Source: Vanessa cardui
Lineage: Eukaryota; Arthropoda; Insecta; Lepidoptera; Nymphalidae
Length of the DNA: 64,000 nucleotides
Direction of reading: 5' to 3'
Assembly (NCBI RefSeq): GCF_905220365.1
Contig: NC_061126.1
Span: 7,130,001-7,194,000 of the forward strand
Shown here: positions 1-12,921 of the stretch, piece after piece
Layout: the number at the start of each line of letters is the position of its first letter
Numbering within the stretch: position 1 is the stretch's first letter
The notes under the pieces: model-generated
What the model saw: only the letters and a program-made list of their open reading frames with translations
The model's database searches: none
Told to the model about the DNA's origin: nothing
Position numbers and translations under genes: made by a program

Positions 1-599
1 TGGAATATAATCAAATTAACGTTTGACTGACTTTATTATATTGAATTATATAGTAACTTAATATATTCTTAATTTATTTAAACAAGAAGAATGTTATTAA
101 ATGTATTAAGCCAGTAATTATTTTTTTGTCATTCCTTCTTTATTGTATTTCATTATTTAAACGCTCGGTTCAAAAACTAAATAAAATTTTTAATAGTATT
201 AAGATAGATAAAAGTCTTTTGGATGGAAATCTTTGTATCATATTATGTCTATATCTATATAATGTTATAAATTTAGTAGAGTTTGGGATAATAACAATAA
301 AGATTAACGAATCAAATTTAAAAAATATGGTACTATAGATAGCCCGTTTTATTTAACGAAGAAATTTAAATAAATAAAATCATAATAACTAGCTGTATCT
401 TATGACCCATTAAATTTAATTTTCCCGGTAATCCTGTTATTTATATGCTTTTGTTTCCGACTTCGCAAAGTCAATACATGCTTCCTGGAGCATCTTTTCT
501 ATTATCAGACTCAGCAGATAATTATAACTTGACCTATTAATAAATTTAAATCGAATTTCCTATAAATATTTATCGCTCGATAAAATAATAACTTTTTCA
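1..599. other. AT-rich unique DNA
   Basis: Nothing recognisable. The frame at 126-338 is low-complexity chance coding in AT-rich sequence. Confidence 0.6.
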
Positions 600-830
600 T
601 GACATCGGTGGCAAACGAGCAGGAGGCTCACCTGATGGAAAGTGACTACCACCGCCCATGGACATTGGCAACACCAGGGGTCTTGCAGGTGCGTTGCCGG
701 CCTTTAAGATAGGAGTACGCTCTTTTCTCGAAGGTTCCCATGTCGTATCGGTTCGGAAAAACCGCCGGCAAAAGCTGGTTCCACAAAGTTGTTGTGGTTG
801 TATTAAGAACCACGGAGTTTTAATTCTCAT
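600..830 (-). repeat. Dispersed lepidopteran repeat sharing a 3' domain with the poly-A family
   Basis: On the minus strand the region ends GGTAGTCACTTTCCATCAGG, then TGAGCCTCCTGCTCGTTTGC, the same 3' domain seen at 48894-49013. The upstream part carries CCGGCGGTTTTTCCGAACCG. Frames across it on both strands (597-830, 658-882) are repeat sequence, not genes. Confidence 0.75.
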
Positions 831-1660
831 ATTATCTTTATTTACACGTAGGGTAGATAATAATTTTATTTTCTTTAAATAACATTATTTTCGACTCTCC
901 TCATGGTAGATCCTCGTGATAGATTTGCATTTAATTCAATATTGTAACATGATACAAATTTACGAGCATATTTAAAAAAAAGATATTTCATTTTTAATTT
1001 TGGTTAAACCAAACTATCTTTACGTTAAAATTCAGTTGTATTTTCTATTTAATTTCGATTTTACGAGTCCGTAATAGAGCATATTTTATTATAGGTTTTA
1101 AATGTTCACAGAGTTTGTCGTTCGTGGTGTATAAGTAGTAACAGTGTTACTTTAACGTTAAGCGGTAGTCCAGTCATATTAGAGGACCACTTTGTTTTGC
1201 CAGTCTCGAAAATTGTTCTAAGCTTCTTTTATTTATACTCGTTTCAATTATGAATTCTAAGTAAAGTAATAAAGTTACTTTATAAAATATAAAGTAAATT
1301 TTAGTACATGTAATTTACATTTAAATTATAAATCCGAACAGTATTACTCGCTATAATTTCAGAGATTACCAGTCTAAATTTTATAAATATTTTTAGCGCT
1401 AGCCCGATTATTGTAGATACAAACAGACATTTCACGTTACGTCTCTAAAGCGCGGACCATTAACTATAAACGTTGTTATAGCAAACTATATATCCAAATT
1501 TTAAAAAGCTTAATATATTCAACGTGGTCACGATAAGTTCTAAAGATAGTCCGAATTGAATAATTGTATTTTGTGATAGTCTTATTAAGGAGAGTTATAG
1601 GCTCAGGCAGACATATGATTTAATGAAACGATTTCTTAGCAATTACTTACTCCTTACTTA

Positions 1661-1686
1661 CCTTACTCACATATATGTGAGTAAGG
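1661..1686. repeat. 26-bp perfect palindrome
   Basis: CCTTACTCACATA and its reverse complement abut with no spacer. No known factor site was recognised. Confidence 0.9.
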
Positions 1687-1748
1687 AACTGTGTCAAAAG
1701 CGGGCATGTATTATCTACATTTGAGCACACTCAAATATAGGTTCCTAT

Positions 1749-1807
1749 TAATACGCCATATTATTGAATGTTTTATGTTATAAATGTTTCAATAATATGG
1801 CGTATTA
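1749..1807. repeat. Perfect 20-bp-arm hairpin
   Basis: TAATACGCCATATTATTGAA (1749-1768) is exactly reverse-complemented at 1788-1807, with a 19-nt loop. Shorter pairing (TTCCTATT with AATAGGGAA) continues outside after a bulge. The size fits a MITE core or a small hairpin precursor. Confidence 0.8.
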
Positions 1808-1864
1808 TACTAGAATAGGGAAAAAATATATAATTAAAATCGTATTTTTTCAATTTTTTTTTAT

Positions 1865-2141
1865 AATCTATACATATAATAAAATTGGATTGGATTGGAT
1901 TGGCTGTTTGTAATATTAAAATAGCGCTTTTTACCGTGTATACAACACGGTATATATATACAAAAATAACATTTTTTACAATTTTCTTTGTCTTTTTGTT
2001 TGCTAATCTTTGGAACGGCGGGACCGATTTGACGGGACTTTTACTGGCAGATAACTGATATAATAGGGAGAAACGTAGGCTGCAATAAATGTTTTTTTGT
2101 TTAATTCAAACGCTTATAAGGTCGCGGGCACAGCTAGTCGT
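1865..2141 (-). repeat. RTE-like non-autonomous repeat with (ATTGG)4 microsatellite
   Basis: The plus strand reads TCTATACATATAATAAAATT, then four ATTGG units (1884-1903), TGGAACGGCGGGACCG, TTTGACGGGACTTTTACTGG and finally GTCGCGGGCACAGCTAG. This order is typical of a lepidopteran RTE-associated repeat. A 7-bp hairpin (ACCGTGT 1933-1939, ACACGGT 1945-1951) lies inside. Strand is given so that the ACTAG-type end is 5'. Confidence 0.6.
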
Positions 2142-2320
2142 AACTAAAATGTAATTTAAGAACGAGAGAGCGTGTTGCGAGTATAGCTAGCAGATACTGT
2201 ATACGCTTAATAAAAAGCAATTTATATGTCTACCGTGTAAACATAAAAAAGAAATTCCTATAAATACAATATGAGATTATCCAGACAAACATTAAAAAAA
2301 ATAGCACTGTAAATTCGAAG

Positions 2321-2400
2321 TTCGCTGTCAGGTGGGTCGGACACGCAAGCCGAAACTGCGCGCCGCGGGCCCCCGGGAGTTGCGACTACGCGGTCACGTA
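2321..2400. promoter_or_regulatory. CpG-rich block, candidate regulatory element
   Basis: From about 2360 to 2393 the sequence is almost all G and C, with GCGCGC, CCGCGG and CCCGGG, in surroundings that are AT-rich. TATAAATT follows at 2398-2405 but no Initiator lies at the right distance. No open frame supports coding. Confidence 0.3.
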
Positions 2401-2405
2401 TAAAT

Positions 2406-3978
2406 TACTCTAAGGGGACTGCCCGCTCTTTGTTTTCCCAGCAAACTTACTTTTTCTAAGGTTGAAATCCTGACTTGAATTACGAGGTCCCCAGCTCTGA
2501 ACTCTTTAATAGAGAAACCTTGCCGCTGAGACAATTCTTAAACAAACAATGAATTGAACTCGATAAATGTACATCGTAAATCGTAATATAATATTTATTT
2601 CTATATATTTTACAAAATATTTCAACAAAATGAAAATAATACTTTTACAACAATTATCATTAAATTAATAAAATAATAATAACGTGAGAACATTAGTAGC
2701 TTAATGGAGGTTCCATTTAAATAAATTTTAAATATCATCGGAATGACATAGTTTTTCACCGTTTCTAATTAACTAACGGTAAAATAAAATGAAGCCCATA
2801 AAAATGAACAAAATTTCATGTTTCACTCAGACTATAACACTTTAAAATAATCGCATGAGTTGATTTCTGGATCGCGATAAGAGTAAACCAAAAATTCGAC
2901 TCGCTATCAATTTAAAAAATATATCTACTATACGAGCAGTAATATTGGAAGTAACATGATTTAAACCTGCTTGCTTAAAAGTAGGTTAGGCCCTCTATCT
3001 TAATTATATTATCAAGTTAGCTTTATTAAGACGTCGGGGGGTCTAATAAAGGTGGTTATGTGTAGGTGCACATTCATCAGAGCAGTTAATTTGCGAGCAG
3101 ATAAGTCACAACATCATCGCTCATCTTGTAAGTTTCTGAACGCAAGTCGGTAACACATGGCGTTCCGTAACATCTGTAAACCGACGTCGATCAATTTAAA
3201 TTAAACGACTAATTGAATATTATTAAATAATTGACATCTTTATTACACTTTTCATTTACAGCTGAATATGTAATAATAGTTCTGTTTATTAAATAAATTT
3301 CAAATTTTAAGTAATTATGCAAATAAGAAGTAATTTCATACGAATAACAGACATTTTAAATATTTAATGCTTTAGAAAAAAAAATAAGATGTCTAGGATT
3401 AAATGAATTGATTTATTGCCAGTGTCATTCGGGATGATATCAGAATTCTAACATTCGATTTTCAAATCTGGTTAAGCATTTAAAAGTTGGTATGCAGGAA
3501 TCTTTATTCCTGCATAGGTCTCTTTAGACCCTGTACCTCAAAAGATATAACATATTTTTTGAGCAATCGTTTAAAAATGGAAAATAAATAAACAGCGTTG
3601 CTTAAGTTATTATGTATCCCAACGGTATTACAAATAGGAACAGGTGGAATGGTCTGATTGTGTTCTATCATGTTATACATCCGTCTTTGTAATTTAATTA
3701 ACCTGAATACTAATAAAGATTATGGATTCAGCTAAAATAAAATTAAAACTACAATCTGTGAAATTATTATGACAATGGACTGAATGTATAATAATAATGG
3801 CGAATAGCGTGTTGTATGAAAAAAAAGGAAAATGCGAAATTGGTGCCATCGTAAACATTACAAAACTTTTACGACGTTAGCCATCGTCGTCCGACCTTTG
3901 CCTGCTGAATTTTATTTCTAAATTCGAAATTAGTTTGCTTGTGTATATAAAGACACGGATTGCTGATTTATATTTTAC
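2406..3978. other. AT-rich non-coding DNA
   Basis: Nothing beyond two adjacent small hairpins at 3491-3516 and 3517-3530 that share the loop CTTT. Confidence 0.6.
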
Positions 3979-4260
3979 TAGCTACCCGACCCGGCTTCAC
4001 ACCGGTAAACTAAGGTTATACAACTTTTAGATCGAAGAACTAACATTTGTTTTTCTGTCGCGGTACGTTGAAACTCTTCGGATTTTTCTACCATAATATG
4101 CAAACCTATTTCTTAATTGAACTTTTGATGAAATCTGCGTTAGAATCGAATCCGTTGCGTAGTATAAAAGATCTAAGCGGAAAGCGAGTTTGTTTTATAT
4201 TTTATACAGATGAAACTATAATTGAAACCTTGACAAATGTAACTGTATATGTATACTGAT
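3979..4260 (+). repeat. RTE-like LINE end, degraded
   Basis: It opens with ACTAGCTACCCGACCCGGC, like the copy at 58032, and later has AATCCGTTGCGTAGTATAAA, matching 59127-59150. The 70-residue frame here is spurious. Confidence 0.6.
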
Positions 4261-5465
4261 CTCTGTTGGACAAAAAAATTGAGTTTGATATGCCATTGTT
4301 AGTCAATGGGATATCAAACTATGTATATAGTATATAGTACCTATGTTCTGAAGAAAATAAGAATAATAGTTTATAAGACTAGAGAAAGCCTATATAACAT
4401 CTTATTATAAGCAAAGGAAGCAGATCAGTTACAAAAAAGGCTGAAACTGCAGGGAGCAATTAGTCTAGAAATAAAGTGCTCGCCATGCTCAAGTGAAGAT
4501 TGTTTACTAGAATTTAGGTAGATTTAAGGTGAAAAGCGTACATAACTATGTTACCCCGTAATATTATAAAAGAAAATCGACTAAGTTCAGTCTACACCGT
4601 ACTTCATAATCGCAAACAATGAAGCTAACAACAAAATGAAGATTAGCCCCGCGGCTTCACAAACTTTGATGTTTACAGTCGGGCTAGGTCGGCGACGGGG
4701 AAAGGTCAAATATTTATTGACATGTTTACATAGAAATAATACAGTCGCTTAAGTTAAACGTGCTTCGGATTATGTTAAATATTACTTTTAAAAATAAACA
4801 TGCTTTTGTATGGGTTAAATATTTCGTGTCTATACAATTGACAATTGTGGAGTTCCTTCGTATAGTGCCAACCCTAGGCATAGAATCATTTCAATTGTGT
4901 GGGAGAGCTAAAAAAATAACAAATATTGTAAATTAATTAAAATCTCGAAAAAAAAATCATTGATGTTTCTTGTATCAATTTGATTTTAGTAAATGTTCTT
5001 AAGAATCTCAAAACAAACTTAGTAATATCCGGTTACCATTCTTCTCTCTGAAAAGATTTAAGATTAAGCGTTTCATTAACTTAGTTCAGCTTCTTACATC
5101 ATCAACATCTATTCAACCGTAATAAAATCCACAGCAATGAAAATATTCATTACATTTAAAACAATGGTTGGAATTTCACGCCAAGTAATAAAAAAAATAG
5201 TATTGAAGTTCTGCTACAATCCTCATTAATTTTAACTAACATGTTCCGTGACGGCCTTCGAGCCCTAACATAAATTTTAACACAACTTGGACAAACAAGT
5301 TGAAGTTGAAATAAGTACTGCCCTTCGAATGCGTCCCCAGTGACATGCTCATTTGTACTTGCCATAAATTACTAAACGGACTAAATAAGAAGAAAGTATC
5401 TGTTTCTAAGACGTATCGCTTTGAACAACGAAATACAATTTCTGCTGTTTTACTAACAAAAAAAG
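4261..5465. other. AT-rich non-coding DNA
   Basis: It contains a 17-bp stem-loop with one mismatch (4282-4298 with 4304-4320, loop of 5). No gene or repeat was otherwise recognised. Confidence 0.6.
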
Positions 5466-5560
5466 CTGAGATGGCCCAGTGGTTAGAACGCGTGCATCTT
5501 AACCGATGATTGCGGGTTCAAATCCAGGCAAGCACCACTATATGTGCTTAAATTAAAAAA
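5466..5560 (+). mobile_element. tRNA-derived SINE (metulj-like), head only
   Basis: It carries the pol III A box TGGCCCAGTGG and a B box GGTTCAAATCC, then ATGTGCTTAAAT and an A-run. Most of the tRNA-unrelated body is missing compared with the copy at 18963, so this is a short 3'-deleted variant. Confidence 0.8.
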
Positions 5561-6070
5561 AAAACTGGCTATAAAAGTGTTTCAGATTAAATTTGTTCAA
5601 TATAGATTGTATCTTATATTTGTTTGGAATTTAGAAGTGCTGTTTCTTTATTTGGGTATATTTTAAAATTCTCATTGCTTCACAGGAATTCATATACTCC
5701 TATATCATTTCTAAAAGTGCCCAAACACTATTTACGCAAATAAACTCGTTTCGCGAAGGCGATCTTCATCAGCGCAGCTTCGTTTAAAGTTTTAATCGCT
5801 TTCGAGCCGTGATAAACAAATTTTAATTAAGTTTTAATATCACCGCATAATTGCTGAGGCGAAAGACTATCACAATATCTTTGTTTATGAATATTTCACT
5901 TTGTCGCGTTTGCGATTCCATTCGCTTGTATTAACAAACCCTTTGCTGGGAATTGAAATTATTAAAATCTCGATTTTGAAAACGTAACTATAAATGATTA
6001 TGTTTTTTCATGTATTACTAATGTTTAAATTTGAAAGTCTAAAATAGTATAGTATATCCATAGCATCCAG

Positions 6071-6217
6071 TTTTCCTCAGGGTGGTTTCTTTCGTCACTG
6101 AGCACGTGAGGTATTACAGAAATTAAGCACATGAAAATTCAGTCGTGTTCACTTGGGGTAAACTTGGAATCATCGGCTAAGATTCACATCTTTTAACCAC
6201 TGGGCCACCACAGCTCC
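6071..6217 (-). mobile_element. tRNA-derived SINE, diverged partial copy
   Basis: On the minus strand the head (GTGGCCCAGTGGTTAAAAG) and the central part (AATTAAGCACATG to GTGCTCAGTGACGAAAG) of the same family are recognisable. The 3' half is absent and substitutions are many, so it is an old copy. Confidence 0.75.
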
Positions 6218-7239
6218 TAATTTTATGTATAGAAACATATCATTACAATATGATATCAATTTAAAAGCAGAATAAAATATTTAACCTCTCATATAAAATC
6301 AAACTATTTTTATTGAGGCTAAAAATACTTAAATAACATGAACTATTCAGAGGCCTAGAAAAAGCATCCTTGTGTTGGTTGACAAGAAGAATCGGGATAA
6401 TACTTCCATTTTTCATTCTCAAGCAGCGTGAAGCGTAGAATGCTCCGTTATTCTGAACGAACTGTACCTCAGGGCATGAATTTAATCTCAGATTTCGGAG
6501 TGTCAGACTCATAAGAAATGTCACTTGGATATATTTCTGTTCTTTTTGATTACACGAGTATGACGTCATGTCTTTTATTTTATGGGCTCGCGGGATTTAA
6601 TATTTGCTCCGTTTTGTTTTGAATCAAAATACATTTTGTAAGAATATTATTTAAAAAAAACGAATTATGTCAATCATATTTGTTTTTCATTGCAATTATT
6701 ATGAAACGATCTTAATTAAAACTGAATTCAAACATTAGTAATGAGCTTCTTTATTTAAGCCGATTAATTTACTTTAAACAAAGCTGGAGACATAGTTTTC
6801 TTTCAGGTAAAAGATATTAAAATCTCTACTGTTGAAAGCATCTGTAATAAATCATAAGTGCATTATAAAGTGGCTCGTTGAGACGCTTCGTTAACGTAAA
6901 CAAACCTTTCTACTAAAGGCTTAAGATGAATTTTATGAGGGAAAATTTAGATATTCTCGCTGTTTTAATAACGTTATAGTTACGTCTTATTTTCAATAAC
7001 AGTATTGTTAGGAGTCGAGGGGGTCTCGTATATAGAATGTTTGGAAAATATATGAACGCCAAGCATTTATTATTATTAAGTATTTTTTTGGTTCTAGATC
7101 GAGGTCTGTTACGATGTTACGATACTACCATCGTCCATAGTTTTATAAAACATACGTCATACAACTAAATTTAAGGCGTTATCTTAATGTTTTTTATTCA
7201 GCATAAAAAGATAAAATTAAAGCATTGCTCCAACGATTT

Positions 7240-7400
7240 CCTTGCGTATCACCTCCGAGCCGTCCACTCCGGTGATTATAAGTTGCAGTTACAACGGAAC
7301 TAATGAATGCGAGCGGGATTACCGCCGGCCCGGACGCGCGGCCAATTACATAAAAGTTGTCTGACATCGGTAATCCCGCACGATATGCTATTCTATTCAC
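7240..7400. promoter_or_regulatory. GC-elevated block with inverted TAATCCC sites
   Basis: GCGGGATTACCG at 7313-7324 and its exact reverse complement at 7368-7379 each contain GGATTA/TAATCC, the core bound by K50 homeodomains (Bicoid/Otx/Pitx/Goosecoid type). Between them is a GC-rich GCCGGCCCGGACGCGCGG stretch. No exon signals are seen. Confidence 0.35.
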
Positions 7401-10129
7401 GGCGAGCTTTATTTACCGTGAAACTGATGATATGTATTAAAAGAGTTGAAGGAATTTTAAAAAGTCTTTACACACATTTATGTTTTAGAATCATTCATAT
7501 TGTTGTTTTTAGTGTGTGTGTTGTTAACGTTTTGTTTGTGTGTGTTGTCCACTGTGTACGTATTTAAACGATGCAGAAAAATATTATATTCGAGCTGATA
7601 GTGCATGTATGGCTGCTTACAGTTCCCAGTAGAAATAAAGGCAGTAAAAGATTTTACGTCGACATTTTTATATTACGGACATTCAGAGCTGTATCCTCAA
7701 AGTAATACCGACTAAGAATTTTCAATTTCACGAAAATTAATTAAAAATTTGTATGATATAAAAAAGTGCATTTCGCAGTAAGTAAATTTCTCTTCTAATA
7801 TGAATATATATCCGGGCCGTCATAAGTCTTTACTGACTGTATAACATCGGATGCAGTTTAGTACCACTTGACCATAACATTGCCAAACAATAAATGCCAG
7901 TGGATTGATGAGTGACGGTGGTTATAGGCTGTTGTAGCGTACCATCAGGTTATCCGTTTTTGTGTATTCCTTTTCTATTGTAAATAAAACGTGTTAAATC
8001 TGATTGATGCAAAATATTCCTATGATTTATTTTACATCGTTTAAGAATATAGTAACAAATAACACACACTCTACTTATTATTTTTTTAATTTTACGACGA
8101 TATTAAAGTAAAATATAATTTAATCATTCTCCACAGAATCTTTTAGTTCCTCGACACTTGAAATTTATGGCGGTTGCTTTTACACAATAGAGATGAAAAG
8201 TAGTGGGGCGAGAAATATCTGAAATCTCGCGCTAACAAAAGTAAAACAAGAATTCGTGTTCAACTATCGGAACAAAAATATAATTAAAAACTTCGTAAAC
8301 GATTTGAACTCTTACGTTACTCATTAAATTAAACAGCAGTGTTCAAATTTATGTTTATATTATTCTTTTATTATTTACTTTTAACTTGTGTTTGTACTTT
8401 AGTTTTAATTTATTTAATATAGACGTAACAGACGGAAGAGTTACATATCTCACATAAAAAAATCTTTTTCATTAAATTTCAGTAGTAGCTAAGTTTTATA
8501 TCTGCCAACAAATCCCAACTACGTGCTTTCGTATAATCGCGCGGATAAAAGAGGCGTGCTCATCTCATTGTCTACAAGTTTACTTATTAAAAATTCATAA
8601 AATAGACAAAAATTATGTTTGTATTTTTCTAATCTATATTAATAAATGAGGAGATGTTTTCTTTGTGTTCCTTAAATAATAAGGCTGTTAATAAAGTGTA
8701 CATAAAACTTATGCTACAAGACGTAGCGCATTTTGGAAATTGTTTTAGTAAATAATACCTACAAGACAGACAACGTCTGTTTTACATTCGTCTGATATTG
8801 TATAACAGATATAACTTTTGTAAATTACAAGCTAAAAGAATGAAGGTAAAATCGATTTCTTTATATTTCAATAATACTTTAAAGAAGTTTTAAAAGAAAA
8901 AATATATATTCCAAGACGAAATAGTTCGACAAGACCCAAAACGTTTCAATTTCACGGAACGTTAGTTGGGCGTCGAAGATGCCCTAAGGTGTCATTCCGT
9001 GGAAGCCTCTATAAACTTCTATTATGTTCATCTTTTAAAAATCCTAAACAAAAGAAGTTTCTTTATAAAATCGGTCTCTAAGAGAGTCTTAAAAGATAAA
9101 AGCTAAATTAATGTGAGCTTCAAAATATTTAAAATTAATCATTGGAAGTGTAATGTTATTACTCGCTTTACGGAAATATGTTGTATATTTTTTAAATATC
9201 TATCTTAACAGATATCGAATAATAAGATAATCAACATTAATCTAGAAAAAAAATATTAAAAGTATTTATGCAGTATACTTTCTTAATATACAACAAAGTC
9301 ATTTTAAATCTGTCAGAGCTAGAACAACTTCAAAATATTTTAAACATATTTTCCGACGCTACCTTAAGCACTTAGTGTTTTCGTTGTACTTACCTAAAAT
9401 TGCACTTCGGGTAAGACTTATGATAGTTAAGATAGGGTGCAATATGTCAAAGTTTGTTGCCAAAATAAGTTGGAATACAGCTCGACAAGCAAGACACTTT
9501 ATATGTGCCAGGTAGGTATGAGCTTGAGTAAAAACGAAAATGTACATTAAAACATTATTTGCCAAATTGGTTGTTTTAGTTTACAGAACGACAGGACTTT
9601 TTTCCTATGGTTCCATTGGAGCATAAATGTAAAAGTTTATAAAACTTTAAACAGATTATGTATTAAATATGCATTGGTATGTATTAATTTTATCAGTTTC
9701 TGTAGGCATTATTAACAAACTATTAAACAGTTTTCAACTAGACATGCGTTACTACACAGATTTACACCAACATTTTACTATGGTCACCGTAATGGATATT
9801 TTCGATCCCGGCACACGAAAGGGTTCCCACGAGATGATTAAAAACCGTATTGCCAAACCCATCGTCCTTTTGAACAAAGTTGCGAGCGCATTCATACGAC
9901 ATTCTGTTAAAATAGTGTGACAAAAATCTCATCATGAAACATTTTCCTCAACTGTATTCTATAAAAGTTGAAACTTAGCCTATAAGCTTCTAAAAGATTT
10001 AGCGCAAATAAAATGGAAACTGTTTTAAGAAGGCCGAAAACTTCACGTGTCACGTCTTAAAATAAAATAAAAAAAAACGATGTGAAAATATCGACGTAGA
10101 GGCACGAGGGTACACAATTCCACTTCATC

Positions 10130-10330
10130 CTTAGCAAGTGTCTGAGTGCAAAGGCGTGTCGAGTTGCCGGACGAAGCCGGCCTCTGTGAAAATTTAGCCT
10201 GAAAATTCAGCGCCCGCCGGAAAATATGGCCGTTGATGGAACCTTAATGTTTCCGACTTGGCCCGGCTACTTGCGGTCAGCCGCGACAGCCTTCGAAGTG
10301 TTGCCCATAAAACTTGCTTGCCGTTTTGTC
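10130..10330. promoter_or_regulatory. GC-elevated non-coding island
   Basis: This is among the longest GC-elevated stretches in the window, including GCCGGACGAAGCCGGC and CGCCCGCCGG. The reading frames I examined are soon closed by stop codons and no splice pair was found. A conserved cis-element is possible. Confidence 0.3.
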
Positions 10331-11639
10331 TAGAAAACTCTTTTAACGTTTTAGGTCGCGATTATCGTGGAATAGCTTTCTAAATTTTTAGTAAATTATT
10401 TACTAGACAAACTTTTACGTCTTTATTAAAATGCTAGGAATACGATGGAAATGTGTATCATATTCAATAAATACTTTGATCTGATTGGTTCGTCAATATC
10501 TTACGTGTCAAAAAATTACAATTGATCAGCAGCATTCAAAGTAATGAGTCAGTACATTTCATTACATTGAAGGTTATCTTTTCACGCATTGAAATGTTTG
10601 CAAACTCATTAGTGTAGTACATACCACCGGTCAGACCAGACATGTGATTGACACCACGGAAATGATTTCGCGGGCGTTCACGTTATCTCAAAAAGGCACT
10701 CATTTACTGGGAGTATTTGATATTGCGTAAGATAGCGAAAACATTAACAGCTCACAGTCAAGTTTTCATGTTGTCGCTACTTTGCTGCAACAACTGATAT
10801 TCACGTGTATTGATGGCCGTTTCGTTTATAAGTATGTGTCGATTGATTAATTCCCAAAAGCTCTTAACTTTTGAAAATTACTATTATTGATTATATCTAA
10901 AATTAAATAATACATAAAGTTTCGTTTACATTCAATGTTAAAATTTAAAAGTTCTGCCTATGAATGCCGTTATAAGTACACTTAAGCGATTGAAGTCCAC
11001 TATGAAATTACAATACTTAAATACGTGCAGTAAGGTCTAGTGCCCTAGGGCACATATGTATTTAAATAATTAATTTAATTGGGCCAAAAATATTAAGAGA
11101 AAATAAAACATTATTAATATAAAAACTCTATATACTTAATTTTAAAATATAACGAAACTACAAATAAAACATTTCAAATAATTACACAAATTTTCAATTG
11201 TTTGATAATATCAAAATACGTGAAACACAATAACATGTCATAATAATAAGACCGAGTGCATTATTAATAATTCATGGCCGATTCCTCATTATATCTGTAT
11301 AGTAAAATTTTGTATTATACAAATTTTAATCCGAACAAACAACGTGTTTTCCAATACTTAATTTCTGTTCACAATTCGTCTTATGCTTTCGGTAAAAGTA
11401 AGCACAGATGCTACTTGCATATCTCGGAAGAAATTTTAAGACTTTTATATTAAACTCGCCAGCCTCCGATGAAGCACTTTGTCAGATTAAACTTTAAATT
11501 TTTGTTCGTAACATGAAAATACATCCATGTCCAGCTGTGGGCAGTGTTTGTAAGGTATTTGAGATGTCAATATTAAGAACTATCAAAAAAATCCATATTA
11601 ATACGTTGTCAGCCAATCGTCATCCATTTAGTGGTCTCA

Positions 11640-11730
11640 TTCAAGTTGTATGATAACTCCTGGCCTCCAATTTCCGCATAGAGTCTGGTACCTCCAACTT
11701 CTCCAGGTCGTCAGTCCATCTGGCTGTAGA
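11640..11730 (-). pseudogene. LINE reverse transcriptase C-terminal fragment
   Basis: On the minus strand one frame reads RWTDDLEKLEVPDSMRKLEA before a stop. The RWTDDL motif is typical of the region downstream of the reverse transcriptase in RTE/Jockey-type LINEs of insects. The fragment is short and frameshifted beyond that. Confidence 0.45.
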
Positions 11731-12886
11731 GTATGATGAATACTATATACATATATATTTAGGAACATTTTAAAAATTATACCTACCAGCTAAAGAAAAA
11801 TAAATGAATGATATACTAGTCGTCGCAGACTGTTTCCGTAATAAAAAAAAAAATAACGTCCTGATTATTTAAACATCGACAATAAAAAAAGGATAAATCA
11901 ACAACCCTTCGAAATTAACCTGTTAATCTTGGAATTGGAAGGATGAATGGTTCGTTAGAATGAGAATAATACGATGCTTTTATTGTCTATTTTATTAGAG
12001 AGCATATAGGTTTTCGGTTTCATTAACAATAAAAGTAACCGAACCGACGAGAATTGGATTTGCAGCTCGAGGGCTGTTGAATTCATCATTACATACTTTT
12101 ATGTCTTCAACTTGTGTCTTGTTTACTATACGTTGTAAATATATTGTGATCATAATCCTATCATACTAACATTATAACACGATTTTTTACGATTTTTCAT
12201 TGACGTTAAAATTCTTAAATGTCGAGTATACTGCTAATATTATCAATCCTAAAACTTGGATGTTTGTTTCTCAGAACACAGATTCGTCAAAAGAATACGG
12301 TATTGATATTGAACTGGCAAGGTAGCGAGAGTTTCAGTGTATTTAACTGTAATTTTTAATGTATACAAAAAACCTTCTTTAATACAAGCCATAATTATAC
12401 CCATATAAAACGGGGGCTCCGAGTGGGTTCAGTATACAAATGTTAAGCAAACATTTATTTCAAAAATCATTTTCATAAAGTACAATAGAAATGGCAACAA
12501 AAATTACCCTCCATGCCCCTTAAATATTGAAATCGACATAAAACAATGCTCGAGGTATACAAACGTACGGATTGCCAATTCACGGCTTCCTTTTTTCCAG
12601 CACACGAAAAATTTCGAGAAACAATTTCCTAGAGATGATACCGTCGGGTAAAATAAACCGTAACAGAAAGTGGGAAAACCGTAAAAACGATTTCGTGAAA
12701 ATTAACTCAATCGACTTTGTTTTATAACGGAATGTGGGTTGCGTCATCATTTGTAAACATTACGATGCACCATCTACATTAATAAAGTATATTACACGAT
12801 ATATTTATTCGTTTCATTTTTTAATTAAGAATCTGTATTCGGTTTTCAAAATAGCACGTTTTATATATAGTATTAGTTATTGTAAT

Positions 12887-12921
<35 letters not shown>

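Larger units (their letters stand above)
6218..11639. other. Mostly unique AT-rich DNA with GC-elevated islands
   Basis: No exon, RNA gene or clear transposon was found. Islands stand out at 7240-7400, 9780-9915 (with GAACAAAG, a Sox-type site) and 10130-10330. A 14-bp palindrome GTGCCCTAGGGCAC lies at 11040-11053. A possible decayed repeat end (TACCATCAGGTTATCCG) lies near 7940. Confidence 0.5.

Noticed and set aside
597..882. Overlapping 77- and 74-codon frames on both strands
   Set aside because: Both lie within a dispersed repeat whose other copy (48894) does not keep the frame.
5466..5535. tRNA gene suggested by good A and B boxes
   Set aside because: No acceptor stem pairing, and the same head recurs attached to SINE bodies elsewhere in the window.
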